DNA from: Caulobacter sp. UNC279MFTsu5.1
GTDB taxonomy: Bacteria; Pseudomonadota; Alphaproteobacteria; Caulobacterales; Caulobacteraceae
Direction: 5' to 3'
DNA: 64,000 bases
Assembly (NCBI RefSeq): GCF_900114015.1
Contig: NZ_FORN01000009.1
Coordinates: forward strand, 62,001-126,000
Below, piece after piece: positions 26,531 to 34,916 of the stretch. The position numbers were made by a program, and so were the translations under genes. Every line of letters begins with the position of its first letter. Position 1 is the stretch's first letter. The notes under the pieces are model-generated. The model was given only the letters and a program-made list of their open reading frames with translations, searched no databases and had not been told where the DNA came from.

Positions 26531-27823
26531 ATGGCGCTTCCGAAACGTCCCGCCGGCGACCACGCGCAAATCATCAAGACCAGCAATTGCAACCATGCTG
26601 ACGCCGTCTGCATCAACCCCTACGAGCTGATCCGAAAGTACGCCTGCGGCTCATGTGACGCGCTGATGATGTGCGCCTGCGACGAGGCGTTTGGCAGGCG
26701 GTTTCTGGCGCATCAACTTCGAGAGGGAACGGTCCTGGAGTCGCAGCAGCGGATTCCCGTGACCCTGGGGTTCCAACCTGCGATTTGCCCCGAATGCAGA
26801 GGCCTTCCAGCCCAGCCGGCGCCTAGGGCGCCGTCTATGGGCGCGACGTCGAAGATCAAGCGCTACTACTGGCGCGAGCTGTTCTTCGAGGAGATGCGGC
26901 GCTTCGACGACTGGGAAGTCGCGCATCCCGATGCGGACGAAGACGCAAAAGTCCTGGCCCAGGCGGAGATCGCGGCGGCCGTGCTCGCCGAGATCAAGGC
27001 CCTGCATGAGGCCTCACCCAAGTACGTCTACACCGAGGTCTCCGACCAGGAGGTGCTAACCCGCTACAAGGTCGAGATCGAGAACCTCACCGCAGAATAC
27101 GCGCCGAAGGGGCGCAAGGGTGCGATCATTCAGGTCGGCGACGAAGTGATCTCGCCCGAAGCTTTCGCGATAGAGCACTATCGCGCGCAGGGCCTGGAAG
27201 CGATCCCGCTAGAGAGCGTGCCGTTCATGTCGCTTTTCGCGGTGATGATGGCGCTGGTCATCTGCGATACGCTCGATGATCAGGTCCGTTTCTGCGGCTT
27301 TGGCAATCGCGACGACTATGAGGCCGGACGACCGTGCCGGCAGATATGGGCCAGCCTCCCGGAGGACTTCGGAAAGCCAACCTACGCCGACCGCCGCGCC
27401 GCCAAACTCAAGCGTTTCTTCGCTGAGCTGCCAGACGATCGCTTCACGCTCTTATGGACCTACGACTACTTCCGGGGCGTCAGCTACGAGCTGCGGCAAT
27501 ATCTTTGGGTCCATAAGGACGTGGATTTCGACCGTGGGCGGATGCTGATCGAGCGGCTGTCGCCCGCCGCGATCGTCAAGATCCTGCAATACCTCATCGG
27601 TGACTACTGGGGCCGCCACTTGGGGTGGCCTGACCTTCTGGTGCTTGGAGGCGAGGACGGGGCATTCTTCCTTGCGGAGGTCAAGTCCTCCAAGGACTCC
27701 CTCAGCGAAGAGCAAAAGCGCTGGATCGCCGACAACGATGAGCACCTGGGCTTCCCGTTTCGGATCGTGAAGATCCATCGGAGCAATCCCGATCGCAAAG
27801 CCAGCGCGTCCACGCGCACCTAG
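26531..27823 (+). CDS. VRR-NUC domain nuclease with N-terminal cysteine cluster
   Basis: A 430-residue protein starting one base after the helicase stop. The C-terminus is a VRR-NUC domain: GWPDLLVL (PD near residue 366), then FFLAEVKSSKDSLSEEQKRW, giving the PD...(E)xK catalytic arrangement. The first 95 residues contain a likely zinc-binding set (SNCNHADAVC, CGSCDALMMCAC, ICPECRG). The middle is helical with no recognised domain. VRR-NUC proteins, including the eukaryotic FAN1, cut branched or flapped DNA. Its fusion into an operon with an OLD-like ATPase and a UvrD helicase suggests a third effector beyond the usual two-gene Gabija plan. No other gene follows on this strand before a convergent gene. 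Confidence 0.82.
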   Translation: MALPKRPAGDHAQIIKTSNCNHADAVCINPYELIRKYACGSCDALMMCACDEAFGRRFLAHQLREGTVLESQQRIPVTLGFQPAICPECRGLPAQPAPRAPSMGATSKIKRYYWRELFFEEMRRFDDWEVAHPDADEDAKVLAQAEIAAAVLAEIKALHEASPKYVYTEVSDQEVLTRYKVEIENLTAEYAPKGRKGAIIQVGDEVISPEAFAIEHYRAQGLEAIPLESVPFMSLFAVMMALVICDTLDDQVRFCGFGNRDDYEAGRPCRQIWASLPEDFGKPTYADRRAAKLKRFFAELPDDRFTLLWTYDYFRGVSYELRQYLWVHKDVDFDRGRMLIERLSPAAIVKILQYLIGDYWGRHLGWPDLLVLGGEDGAFFLAEVKSSKDSLSEEQKRWIADNDEHLGFPFRIVKIHRSNPDRKASASTRT

Positions 27824-27838
27824 CTTGGCGGTGACGTG

Positions 27839-29197
27839 TCAGGACCACCCGTAGGTGCGGTTCTTCTGCCATAGCACCGTTTCCAGTTCGTTGGCCAAGG
27901 CATGGGCGCAAGCCAAAGTGAGGGCGTATTCGTGGAACATCCGGACGTTCTCAAGAACCGGATAGATCTTGGTCTCGCCGTTTAGAAGCTCGTGGACGAT
28001 CGCGATGTCGGAGACATCGTTGGCTCGGTCCTGACCAATCTCCTGGGTAACCGCCAACACGTAGCGCGGCGGCAAAAGGGTCTTGGTGGTGCGCTCGCGG
28101 GCACCGGCCAGGAGCACGCGCAGGCGCGTATCGAATAGCCCGTTGGCATAGTTCAGCAGGGCGCCGAAGGTGGCCGGCTGGCGCTCTGTCGCCAACCAGA
28201 TCTTGAAGGGTGCGGCAGTAACCGCAACCGGAATAAAGGGGGCCATGGGTGTCCCATGTTCGACACCCTTGGCCTTCTGCCGCAGCCAATCCTCATAGGT
28301 TTCGCCAAGCCCCGGATCACCGCTCAGCACATTTCGCAGACGGGTCCATTCGGCCAGCGAAAGGCCAGGGTGCGTGAGCGCGACAGGCGGGCAGTGTTTC
28401 AAGCCCGAGCTGTCCTTGCGCGGTCGTCCGTTGACGAAGAAGTCCGACTTGCGACCCATCGGTGGCGCGGGCTTCACGTAGGTCACCCCGTCGACGTCGA
28501 ACTGCATGTCCACGACGGGGCCCTTGATCGCGTCCGGGCCATGCCCGCTCTGCATCAGCGCCGTCATCGCGCTGTTGGCCAGCCCGTGCCAAGCTTGTCG
28601 AAGCGCCTCGAATTCCGGGGGCTCTGGGGCACCGCGAACCGAAACGTAGTCGATCGGCCAAGTGAAAAAGCTGTCGAAGGTGTCGCTGTAGAAGTAGCAG
28701 CCCGCGACGATGACGCCGTCGATGTCGCTGCTGTCATTGCGGGCGCGTCGCTCGGCAAGCTCCAGCAGCGCGTCGTGGTCGAGCGCGGTGTAGCCGTTGT
28801 TGAGAAGCAGGACGACCGACAGCTTGGTATCTGGAAATTCGGTGCGCGACTGCTCCAACTGGCCTTTTGCCGACTTGATCGCGTTCTTGACCGGACCCTC
28901 GACAATCCGGTCGTAGGTGCGCTGGTCGTCTTCGGACAGGCGCTTTCGGTCAACGACGACGACGGGGCGCTCTGGATCGCGCCCCCGGAAAAGCGTGGCG
29001 AGTTTTTGCTGACGGGCTGGCTTGTCGAAGCCGTCCTCGTCCAGCGCCTTCAGCTCGATGACCAGATCGCCTAGGACAAAATCGGCGCCGCGCAGATCGC
29101 GGCGGTCGTGGTCGGGATGAGCCCGCCGCCCACCAGCTTCCAGAACGACGGTGTCGAGGTCGCTCTCGGCGATCGGGCGGATACGGAAGTGGTCCAT
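27839..29197 (-). CDS. large uncharacterised protein with PD-(D/E)XK-like N-terminus
   Basis: A 452-residue protein of no family I recognise. Residues 38-51 read GADFVLGDLVIELK, matching the D...ExK nuclease core (D39, E48, K50), with E20 upstream as a possible fourth site. A lysine and glutamine-rich helix follows. The middle (about 130-200) has alternating strands such as LSVVLLLNNGY and IDGVIVAGCYFY, and the C-terminus is helical. It is convergent with the VRR-NUC gene and divergent from the truncated SIR2 gene 63 bases away. Its location in a nuclease-rich island suggests defence, but this is inference. Confidence 0.6.
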   Translation of the reverse strand: MDHFRIRPIAESDLDTVVLEAGGRRAHPDHDRRDLRGADFVLGDLVIELKALDEDGFDKPARQQKLATLFRGRDPERPVVVVDRKRLSEDDQRTYDRIVEGPVKNAIKSAKGQLEQSRTEFPDTKLSVVLLLNNGYTALDHDALLELAERRARNDSSDIDGVIVAGCYFYSDTFDSFFTWPIDYVSVRGAPEPPEFEALRQAWHGLANSAMTALMQSGHGPDAIKGPVVDMQFDVDGVTYVKPAPPMGRKSDFFVNGRPRKDSSGLKHCPPVALTHPGLSLAEWTRLRNVLSGDPGLGETYEDWLRQKAKGVEHGTPMAPFIPVAVTAAPFKIWLATERQPATFGALLNYANGLFDTRLRVLLAGARERTTKTLLPPRYVLAVTQEIGQDRANDVSDIAIVHELLNGETKIYPVLENVRMFHEYALTLACAHALANELETVLWQKNRTYGWS

Positions 29198-29260
29198 AAG
29201 GTCAAGATAGCATCAGCTTCACCTTGAGCCAGGGGAGCGTGCGCAGCATGATCGCATGCG

Positions 29261-29465
29261 ATGCGCTTCGTAGCCGATGGCCCCGACCTTCCCCATGACC
29301 TGCTCGTCGCCCGCGACGAGGGACAGGTCATTTTCTTCTGCGGGGCCGGCGTCTCGCGTGCCCGCGCGGGTCTGGCCGACTTTTTCGGGCTGGCCAATGC
29401 CGTGGTCGAGCGACTGGGCGTCGTGGCCGAAAGCCCAGCCCGACAGCTGTTGGCGCAGGCCACGG
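29261..29465 (+). pseudogene. 5' fragment of a SIR2-domain defence-type gene
   Basis: From the ATG at 29,261 about 68 codons encode the beginning of a SIR2-like domain: DEGQVIFFCGAGVSRARAG, the NAD-binding GAGxS signature, then LADFFGLANAVVERLG. The similarity then ends abruptly where the truncated exonuclease III gene begins on the other strand. The frame continues into antisense sequence and stops without family character. SIR2-domain proteins deplete NAD+ in several abortive defence systems. This one has lost most of its domain and cannot be active. It is divergent from the PD-(D/E)XK-like gene. Confidence 0.75.
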
Positions 29466-30050
29466 CGCGGCGGTCGGATGGATGGCGCGCAGGGCGTCGG
29501 TCCAGCCCTGGGCCAGCAGACGCTGGAAGGCCGCGCGGCTTTCAGGGCGCAGCAGGGCGTCGCCGCTATAGGAATGGTTGGGATAGATGTCGGCCTCGGT
29601 CGGCACGACATTGTCGTCGCCGGCCAGGACGACGGGGGCTCCGGTATTCAGAAGGCTCTGGGTGTGGGCCAGGAGCGCCTCGAACCAGGCCAGTTTGTAG
29701 TCGAACTTGGGGCCGGGCGCTGGATTGCCGTTGGGTAGGTAAAGGCAGCCGATCAGCACGCCGTCTACCGCCGCCTCGATGTAGCGCGATTGGCTCCTGT
29801 CGGGCTCGCCGGGCAGGGCGCTGCGCGTCAGGACCGGGCCGCGCGCCAGGATCGCCACCCCGTTCCAGGCGCGTTGGCCCTTCCACACCGCGCCATAGCC
29901 CATCTGTCCCAGGGCTTCGGCTGGAAAGCGGCCCTGCTGCGCCTTGAGCTCCTGCAGGCAGACGACGTCGGGCTGGGTGTCATCGAGCCATTCGATCAGT
30001 GGGTCAAAGCGGCTGAGCACATTGTTGATGTTCAGGGTGGCGATGCGCAA
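29466..30050 (-). pseudogene. exonuclease III, truncated at its 3' end
   Basis: From the start at 30,050 the protein is a normal exonuclease III/AP-endonuclease for about 195 residues: MRIATLNINNVLSRF, VVCLQELKAQ with the catalytic Glu, WNGVAIL, and VVLAGDDNVVPTEAD. After DALRAIHPTAA the expected WDY, RIDHLLLSP and SDHAPV blocks, including the catalytic His, are absent. Instead the frame reads 45 arginine- and proline-rich residues antisense to the SIR2 fragment, with a stop at 29,328. The enzyme is therefore truncated and very probably inactive. The break coincides with the SIR2 break, marking a recombination junction. Confidence 0.78.
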
Positions 30051-30058
30051 GGGCGGAC

Positions 30059-30250
30059 CTAGTCGGCCGCGCCGCGCGCCGATTTCAGCCGCAACGCCAC
30101 GGCCTTACTGTCAGGTCCCACGGCGATGACCGCGTTACGCACCGCGTCGGTGTCAAAGCCCAAGCGCTCGGCCCATCGCGCGAGGGCGGCCTCGTCCTCC
30201 ACATCGATTGGCCCAACCTGGCCTGGCTCGTCATAAGGCTGGCGGGTCAT
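30059..30250 (-). CDS. DUF3606-domain mini-protein
   Basis: A 63-residue protein from the ATG at 30,250, preceded on the minus strand by GGAGGA. The core IDVEDEAALARWAERLGFD followed by LRNAVIAVGP-like spacing fits the DUF3606 family, short soluble proteins common in alphaproteobacteria with no known function. It lies 8 bases upstream of the exonuclease III gene and is probably co-transcribed with it. A longer frame up to 30,403 runs through the divergent promoter and is unlikely. Confidence 0.75.
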   Translation of the reverse strand: MTRQPYDEPGQVGPIDVEDEAALARWAERLGFDTDAVRNAVIAVGPDSKAVALRLKSARGAAD

Positions 30251-30362
30251 GGCGTCCTCCGGACAGCACAAGCGCCATCTCACCGACCGCGTTCCATGGG
30301 CCGATGCGTGGAACAGATTGGGCAGCCTGCGGATTCGCCTTTTCGAAGGAGGACTTACAGCC

Positions 30363-30545
30363 ATGTCCAAACGCGAACTGATCGAGCCCAATCCTGGCGA
30401 CAAACGCTATATCCGGCGCGACGACCAAGGCCGCATCACGGAGTCCGTCGACGTCGGCAAGTCGCTGGCCGCCGACCAGCGCCAGCACGCCAAGTACGAC
30501 GCCGGCCGCGGCCAAGGCGACCGCGGCGACCGCCCAAAGCACTAG
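30363..30545 (+). CDS. small basic hypothetical protein
   Basis: A 60-residue protein from the ATG at 30,363, with a strong Shine-Dalgarno (GAAGGAGG) nearby. It reads MSKRELIEPNPGDKRYIRRD and ends in a hydrophilic Gly/Asp/Lys-rich tail (GRGQGDRGDRPKH). The composition is strongly polar and probably disordered. Similar mini-proteins are familiar from Caulobacter-type genomes, without a known role. It is divergent from the DUF3606 gene and followed closely by a KTSC gene. Confidence 0.7.
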   Translation: MSKRELIEPNPGDKRYIRRDDQGRITESVDVGKSLAADQRQHAKYDAGRGQGDRGDRPKH

Positions 30546-30562
30546 GCGCCGATGCCCTCGCG

Positions 30563-30778
30563 GTGATCAAGGCCTTCGCCTACGATGCGGCGAACCAAGT
30601 CCTGACCATCACCTTCGTGAGCGGGCGCGCCTATGCCTATAGCGCCGTGCCCGCCGACGTCGCCGAGGGGCTGCGCCTGGCCTTGGCCAAGGGTGAGTAT
30701 TTCAACAAGGCTATTCGCGATCGCTTTGACGCCGAGGCCGTCGCAGGAACCCCTGGCCAGCCGCGATCGCTGTTCTAA
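30563..30778 (+). CDS. KTSC-domain mini-protein
   Basis: A 71-residue protein from the GTG at 30,563. The sequence FAYDAANQVLTITFVSGRAY then YSAVPADVAEGL and GEYFNKAIRDRF is the KTSC domain pattern (beta strands plus a helix), found as a stand-alone module in many bacteria and linked to RNA or ribosome-associated contexts by some authors. It lies 17 bases after the preceding small gene, so the two probably form an operon. Confidence 0.75.
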   Translation: MIKAFAYDAANQVLTITFVSGRAYAYSAVPADVAEGLRLALAKGEYFNKAIRDRFDAEAVAGTPGQPRSLF

Positions 30779-30893
30779 GGTCCGCCTCTGGGGAGATTGG
30801 TGGATGGAAAGCCGGCCCGTGTTGCTCGCCCTCTAGCGCCCGCGGGCCGGCCGACCCCTGGCGCGCACGGGCGCCAGCCCCCACATCCTTGTC

Positions 30894-31286
30894 ATGCCCA
30901 AACGCCATGCGGTCCTGACCGCGGACGCTTCGCACGCCGAGGCCGAACCGCTTCTGCGCGACGACGCGGTCCTCATCGATTTTGATGATGTCGCCCAGAG
31001 GCGCGAGCGCCTGGAGGCCTATGCCGAGGCGTCGCGGCCGGTCATCGTCTACGGCTTCGTGTTCCCCGCAGGGGCCAGGATCGAGGGGCTGGGCGCGGGC
31101 GCTGGTCCGCGCGACGCCCACGCCCAGCTAGAGCTGATTGTGGGCCTCACGGGTGGGAGCATCGCAAAAAGTCATGGCGGTTTGGCCGCCCGCATCCCGA
31201 GGATCTCGGCGGCCAGGTTCGAAAGCCTCGCCCGACCTCTGATCGAAGCCTTTCTGGTGTCGCTGGACCTGGGCCAAGCGGGGTGA
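30894..31286 (+). CDS. hypothetical protein
   Basis: A 130-residue soluble protein, alanine- and arginine-rich, starting MPKRHAVLTADASHAEAEPL. It has a VLIDFDDVAQRRERLEAYAE segment that suggests a strand followed by a helix, and a later VIVYGFVFPAG strand. No family is recognised. The continuous frame, its composition and the lack of a competing frame support it being a real gene. Confidence 0.5.
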   Translation: MPKRHAVLTADASHAEAEPLLRDDAVLIDFDDVAQRRERLEAYAEASRPVIVYGFVFPAGARIEGLGAGAGPRDAHAQLELIVGLTGGSIAKSHGGLAARIPRISAARFESLARPLIEAFLVSLDLGQAG

Positions 31287-31293
31287 TCGGGTC

Positions 31294-31497
31294 TTAGCCG
31301 ATCGGCTCGATGACGTGCTCGCGCAACTGGGCGCGGCTCAAATCGGGCCAGGCCCAATCGGTCAGGGCCGGCGCCTGGGGCGCGCCTTGCGGGCACCGCG
31401 CCAGAGGCGTGCGAGGCAAGCGCCGGTCGGCAGCCTCGCGGTTATTTTCAAGTTCTAATAGCGGCCGAACCGAGAGGCCCGGGCCAACTCGTAGAAG
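31294..31497 (-). pseudogene. C-terminal remnant of a minus-strand gene
   Basis: The minus strand ends in TAA at 31,294 after codons reading LTDWAWPDLSRAQLREHVIE and PIG, preceded by LLELENNREAADRRLPRTPL. This looks like a true protein C-terminus. The frame is closed upstream at 31,498-31,500 and has no plausible start codon, so it is probably a fragment. The rest of the 31,287-31,665 gap holds only a regulatory motif. Confidence 0.35.
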
Positions 31498-31604
31498 TTA
31501 GGATGATCCCGCGGCGCGGCCTTGGAAGCTCGCGATGGGCGGGAAATGCGCCGGGCGGCCTTCGATTCACGACGCGGCTCACAGATCGACCCCTCGGCCC
31601 TTAT

Positions 31605-31620
31605 CCTCCGTCTGGTTTAA
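31605..31620 (+). promoter_or_regulatory. shared motif copy 1 (CCGYCTRGTTTA)
   Basis: CCTCCGTCTGGTTTAA lies 64 bases before the start of the carotenoid-oxygenase-family gene. It matches the motif found upstream of four other catabolic operons in this window, in the same orientation relative to the downstream gene. Confidence 0.55.
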
Positions 31621-31683
31621 CCCCTGCGCTGACCTAAGCCTGCGACGTGTCCTGCGGCTTGAGCCGTGTCACGGAGTTGGAGC

Positions 31684-33168
31684 ATGACGAGGCCGTTTCC
31701 CGCAGTAATGACCCAGGGCATCGACGAACCCAGCCGGTTCGAAGGCGAGGTGTACGACCTCGAAGTGACTGACGGCGCGATTCCAGCGGAGATTGACGGG
31801 CTCCTCGTGCAGGCCGTGCCCGACCAGGCCTTTCCGCCTGAGGTCGACCACCTCTATCTGATGACCGTGGCTGCTGGCGGCGACGGCGCGGTCCGCGCCT
31901 TCCGGTTCAAGGATGGCCATGCCGATTTTCGCACGCGCTATGTCCGCACCGAACGTTTCGTCCTCGAGCGCCAGGCGCGCCGCTCCCTGTTCGGCAACTA
32001 CCGCGACCCGTTCTCCGACGACCCCTCGGTGGCCGGCAAGAGCCGCACGACCGCCAACACCGCGCTCTTCTTCCATGCCGATCGGCTGTTCGCCTGCAAG
32101 GAGGATGGCCTGGCCTACGAGGTTGATCCAGGTACCCTCGAAACCCGAGGCGCTTGGACCGCGGAGGGTGGGATCACCAGCAAGACCTTCACCGCTCACC
32201 CGAAGACCGATCGTGAGCGGGGCAAACTGATTGGTTTCGGCTACGCCGCCAAGGGCGAGACCACGCGCGATATCGCCTACTATGTGATCGACGACGCCGG
32301 CAAGGTGGAGCACGAGGCCTGGCTGGAGGCGCCCGTCGGCGCCATGATCCATGACTGCGCCGCCACCGAGAACTACACGATCCTGCCGTTGATGCCGATC
32401 ACCAGCGATTTGGAGCGTCTGCGCTCGGGCGGGCCGCACTTCATCTACGATCCCGACATGCCGCAGATTTTCGGAATTCTGCCGCGCTACGGCGACGCCG
32501 ACACCGTTCGCTGGTTTCGTGGTCCGCCCGGCTTCACCGGCCACACGGTCAACGCCTTTGAAGACGAGGACGGCAAGATCGTCTTCGATGTCCTGGAAGC
32601 CGACGGCAATGGCTTTGCGCCGGTCATCACCGATCGGGCCGGTCAGGCGCCGCCCCCGGGAAGCGTATCGAGCGCCCTGGTGCGCTGGCGGATCGACTAT
32701 AACGACGCGTCCCTGACGCTGAGCGACCGGACGGTCCTGGCCACGGTGAACGGCGAGGGGCCCCATATCGACCCCAGGCGCGAGCTGCGCTCGCATCGTC
32801 ACGTGTTCGTCCCGACCCTGGACCGCAGCAAGCTCGCCACCGACCAGAACGGTCGCCCGCAGCCGGTGATGTTCAACCAGCTCAGCCATTTCGATCTAGA
32901 AACCGGCGCGCGCGATGACTGGTACCCGGGTCCGGCCGCCACCTTTCAGGATCCGGTGTTTTTCCCCCGGTCGCAGGACGCGCCCGAGGGCGACGGCTTC
33001 TTGATTGCGCTGCTCAACCATCCCCTGGAAGGCCGCAGCGAACTGGTCGTGCTGGAGAGCTTGAGGCTGTCGGCCGGTCCGGTCGCCAGGATCAAGCTGC
33101 CCATGCGAATGCGGCTGGGAATTCATTCCACCTGGATCGACGGAACACAGGTTCCGGCCTGGTCCTGA
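31684..33168 (+). CDS. carotenoid oxygenase family dioxygenase, copy 1
   Basis: A 494-residue protein of the carotenoid cleavage oxygenase family, seven-bladed beta-propeller enzymes with a non-haem Fe(II) held by four histidines. Candidate ligands are H172 (FTAHPK), H223 (MIHDCA), H287 (FTGHTVNAFED) and H481 (LGIHSTW), matching family spacing. Members cleave C=C bonds of carotenoids, or of stilbenes in the lignostilbene and resveratrol dioxygenases. The neighbourhood of aldehyde dehydrogenases and aromatic-ring enzymes favours a stilbene-like substrate, but this is inference. The ATG at 31,684 has GGAGTTGGAG just upstream; a GTG at 31,666 is an alternative. A paralogue lies at 60,330. Confidence 0.85.
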   Translation: MTRPFPAVMTQGIDEPSRFEGEVYDLEVTDGAIPAEIDGLLVQAVPDQAFPPEVDHLYLMTVAAGGDGAVRAFRFKDGHADFRTRYVRTERFVLERQARRSLFGNYRDPFSDDPSVAGKSRTTANTALFFHADRLFACKEDGLAYEVDPGTLETRGAWTAEGGITSKTFTAHPKTDRERGKLIGFGYAAKGETTRDIAYYVIDDAGKVEHEAWLEAPVGAMIHDCAATENYTILPLMPITSDLERLRSGGPHFIYDPDMPQIFGILPRYGDADTVRWFRGPPGFTGHTVNAFEDEDGKIVFDVLEADGNGFAPVITDRAGQAPPPGSVSSALVRWRIDYNDASLTLSDRTVLATVNGEGPHIDPRRELRSHRHVFVPTLDRSKLATDQNGRPQPVMFNQLSHFDLETGARDDWYPGPAATFQDPVFFPRSQDAPEGDGFLIALLNHPLEGRSELVVLESLRLSAGPVARIKLPMRMRLGIHSTWIDGTQVPAWS

Positions 33169-33202
33169 TGGCAAAAGAACAAGGTAGGAGGAGGAAACTC
33201 AG

Positions 33203-33607
33203 ATGATAGAAGCCGTTAAAGCCAAGCCCGTGACCCTGAACAGGGACGAGGCCTGCGCGCTGGTCCTCAAGGTGATGGAGTTGCTCATCGATCCGGCCAC
33301 GGCCGAGCAGGCCAGGCCGTACCTGACCGAAAGCTACATCCAGCACAATCCGGCCATCGCCTCCGGGGCGGACGCCATCATCGCCTTCACGCGCTCGCCC
33401 GAAGCCGAGCGCGCGCGAAATGAGATGCGCCCTGCGGCCGATCCGCCGCAGTTCGTGGTCGAGGGCGATCGCATCGTGATGATCCTGCCGCGCGATGTGC
33501 CCGATCCAGCCGATCCCTCCAAGACCTACCGGACCCACTGGTTCGACATGTGGCGCATCGAAGACGGCAAGCTGGCCGAGCACTGGGATGGCGCCCTAAA
33601 GCCCTGA
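33203..33607 (+). CDS. SnoaL-like NTF2-fold protein
   Basis: A 134-residue protein with a strong Shine-Dalgarno (AGGAGGAGG). The pattern of a helical start, LTESYIQHNPAIASGADAI, a central strand (FVVEGDRIVMIL) and the ending HWFDMWRIEDGKLAEHWDG is the classical SnoaL-like fold. Such proteins act as isomerases, cyclases or small-molecule binders. It follows the carotenoid-oxygenase-family gene by 34 bases and precedes the MFS gene, so it probably belongs to the same operon. Confidence 0.8.
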   Translation: MIEAVKAKPVTLNRDEACALVLKVMELLIDPATAEQARPYLTESYIQHNPAIASGADAIIAFTRSPEAERARNEMRPAADPPQFVVEGDRIVMILPRDVPDPADPSKTYRTHWFDMWRIEDGKLAEHWDGALKP

Positions 33608-33671
33608 TCAGGTTCGGGGTCGCTTGAGAACGACGGCAAAAAGCGCCGCAAATGAGGAAACGGAGAGGAAG

Positions 33672-34916
33672 ATGATCGATTGGCGGCGATGGAGCGCGAT
33701 GGCGGCGAGCGCCATATGCATGGCCGTCGGCATGTCGGCCGTGTTCATGAGCTCGTTCCCCGTTTTCCTCGAACCGGTTTCGCGAGACCTGGCCTGGGGG
33801 CGCGCGGTCCTGCCCCAGATCATCACCGTCATCTCCCTGTCCGCGGCGGTCCTGATGCCGCTGTGCGGAAGGCTCGTTGATCGGATCGGCGTGCGCATTC
33901 CGGTCGCCTTGGGCCTTATCCTGGTCGCGTCGGGCATGGGCCTGCTGTCGTTGATCCGCTCCAATGGCGCGGTGTTCTGGGTCGCCGCCCTGCTGCTCGG
34001 CGCGGGGGCCGCCCTTTCGGGGCCGCCGGCCTTTGTGGGCGTGGTGTCGTCCTGGTTCGACAAGAACAGGGCGCTGGCCTTGGGCTGCGTCCTGTCGATC
34101 GCGCCGATGTGCTCCCAGGCCGTCGTAGCCCCGCTCGCCCAGCATCTGATCGCCACGGTCGGCTGGCGAACGAGCTATCAGATGCTGGCGCTTGTCGTGT
34201 CCGTAGTCGGCGCGGCGACCGCGCTCCTCTTTTTGCGGCGCAATTCCGCCGGCGGTTCGGAGATGCCGGGGCCTCAACCGGTCGACGTGACAGCCGGCCA
34301 GGCCCTTAGGACTCGCACCTTCTGGCAACTGGCGATCGCCAGCGCCTTGGCCAGCGGCGCCTTGATCGGGTTCAGCGTTCATGTCGTCAGCTGGCTGACG
34401 GGCCGCAGCGTCGCGCCCGCGCAGGCGGCCTTGGTCCTGTCGGCGCTCTTCCTGTCGGGTGTCGCCGGCACCTTCCTGTCGAGCTATGTCGCCGATCGCT
34501 CGCGCAGCATTCGACCGATCCAAATCTTTTACGCTCTGCCGCTGGCGGGGCTCGGGCTGATGGCGGCGTCCAACGCCTTGCCGACCATGGTCCTGGGGGC
34601 TGCGCTGGTCGGGCTTGGCATGAGCGCCGTCACCGGCCTCGCGCCTTTCTTGGTCACCCGGTATTTCGGTCTTGGCGCGTCGGCCGAAATCTTCGGGATC
34701 GTGATGGCCATGTCGATGGCCTCGATCGGCCTGGCGCCGCTGCTGATCGGCCTTGGGTTCGACCGCACGGGCGGTTACGTCTTGCCCCTTGCGCTCACGG
34801 CCTTGGCCGTAGCGATCGCGACCATCGCCATAGGCCTGCTGCCGCGGGCCAACGCTCCGGCCCGCCCCGCCCACGATGATCACGGCCTGTCGATCGTCGC
34901 GGAACGCGTGTCATGA
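33672..34916 (+). CDS. MFS transporter
   Basis: A 414-residue inner-membrane protein with about twelve hydrophobic segments and the family loop motif GRLVDRIGVR after the second segment. A large cytoplasmic loop (RRNSAGGSEMPGPQPVD) divides the two halves. The ATG at 33,672 has GAGAGGAAG directly upstream. It probably moves the pathway's substrate or an acidic intermediate across the inner membrane. Its stop overlaps the start of the following regulator gene by 4 nt. Confidence 0.85.
   Translation: MIDWRRWSAMAASAICMAVGMSAVFMSSFPVFLEPVSRDLAWGRAVLPQIITVISLSAAVLMPLCGRLVDRIGVRIPVALGLILVASGMGLLSLIRSNGAVFWVAALLLGAGAALSGPPAFVGVVSSWFDKNRALALGCVLSIAPMCSQAVVAPLAQHLIATVGWRTSYQMLALVVSVVGAATALLFLRRNSAGGSEMPGPQPVDVTAGQALRTRTFWQLAIASALASGALIGFSVHVVSWLTGRSVAPAQAALVLSALFLSGVAGTFLSSYVADRSRSIRPIQIFYALPLAGLGLMAASNALPTMVLGAALVGLGMSAVTGLAPFLVTRYFGLGASAEIFGIVMAMSMASIGLAPLLIGLGFDRTGGYVLPLALTALAVAIATIAIGLLPRANAPARPAHDDHGLSIVAERVS

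Noticed and set aside
28256..29074. A 272-codon plus-strand frame opposite the PD-(D/E)XK-like gene
   Set aside because: Low-complexity composition and no start context. The minus-strand frame is longer and protein-like.
33387..34883. A 498-codon minus-strand frame opposite the MFS transporter
   Set aside because: It is very rich in Arg, Gly, Gln and His, as expected for the complement of a hydrophobic membrane protein, and has no domain.
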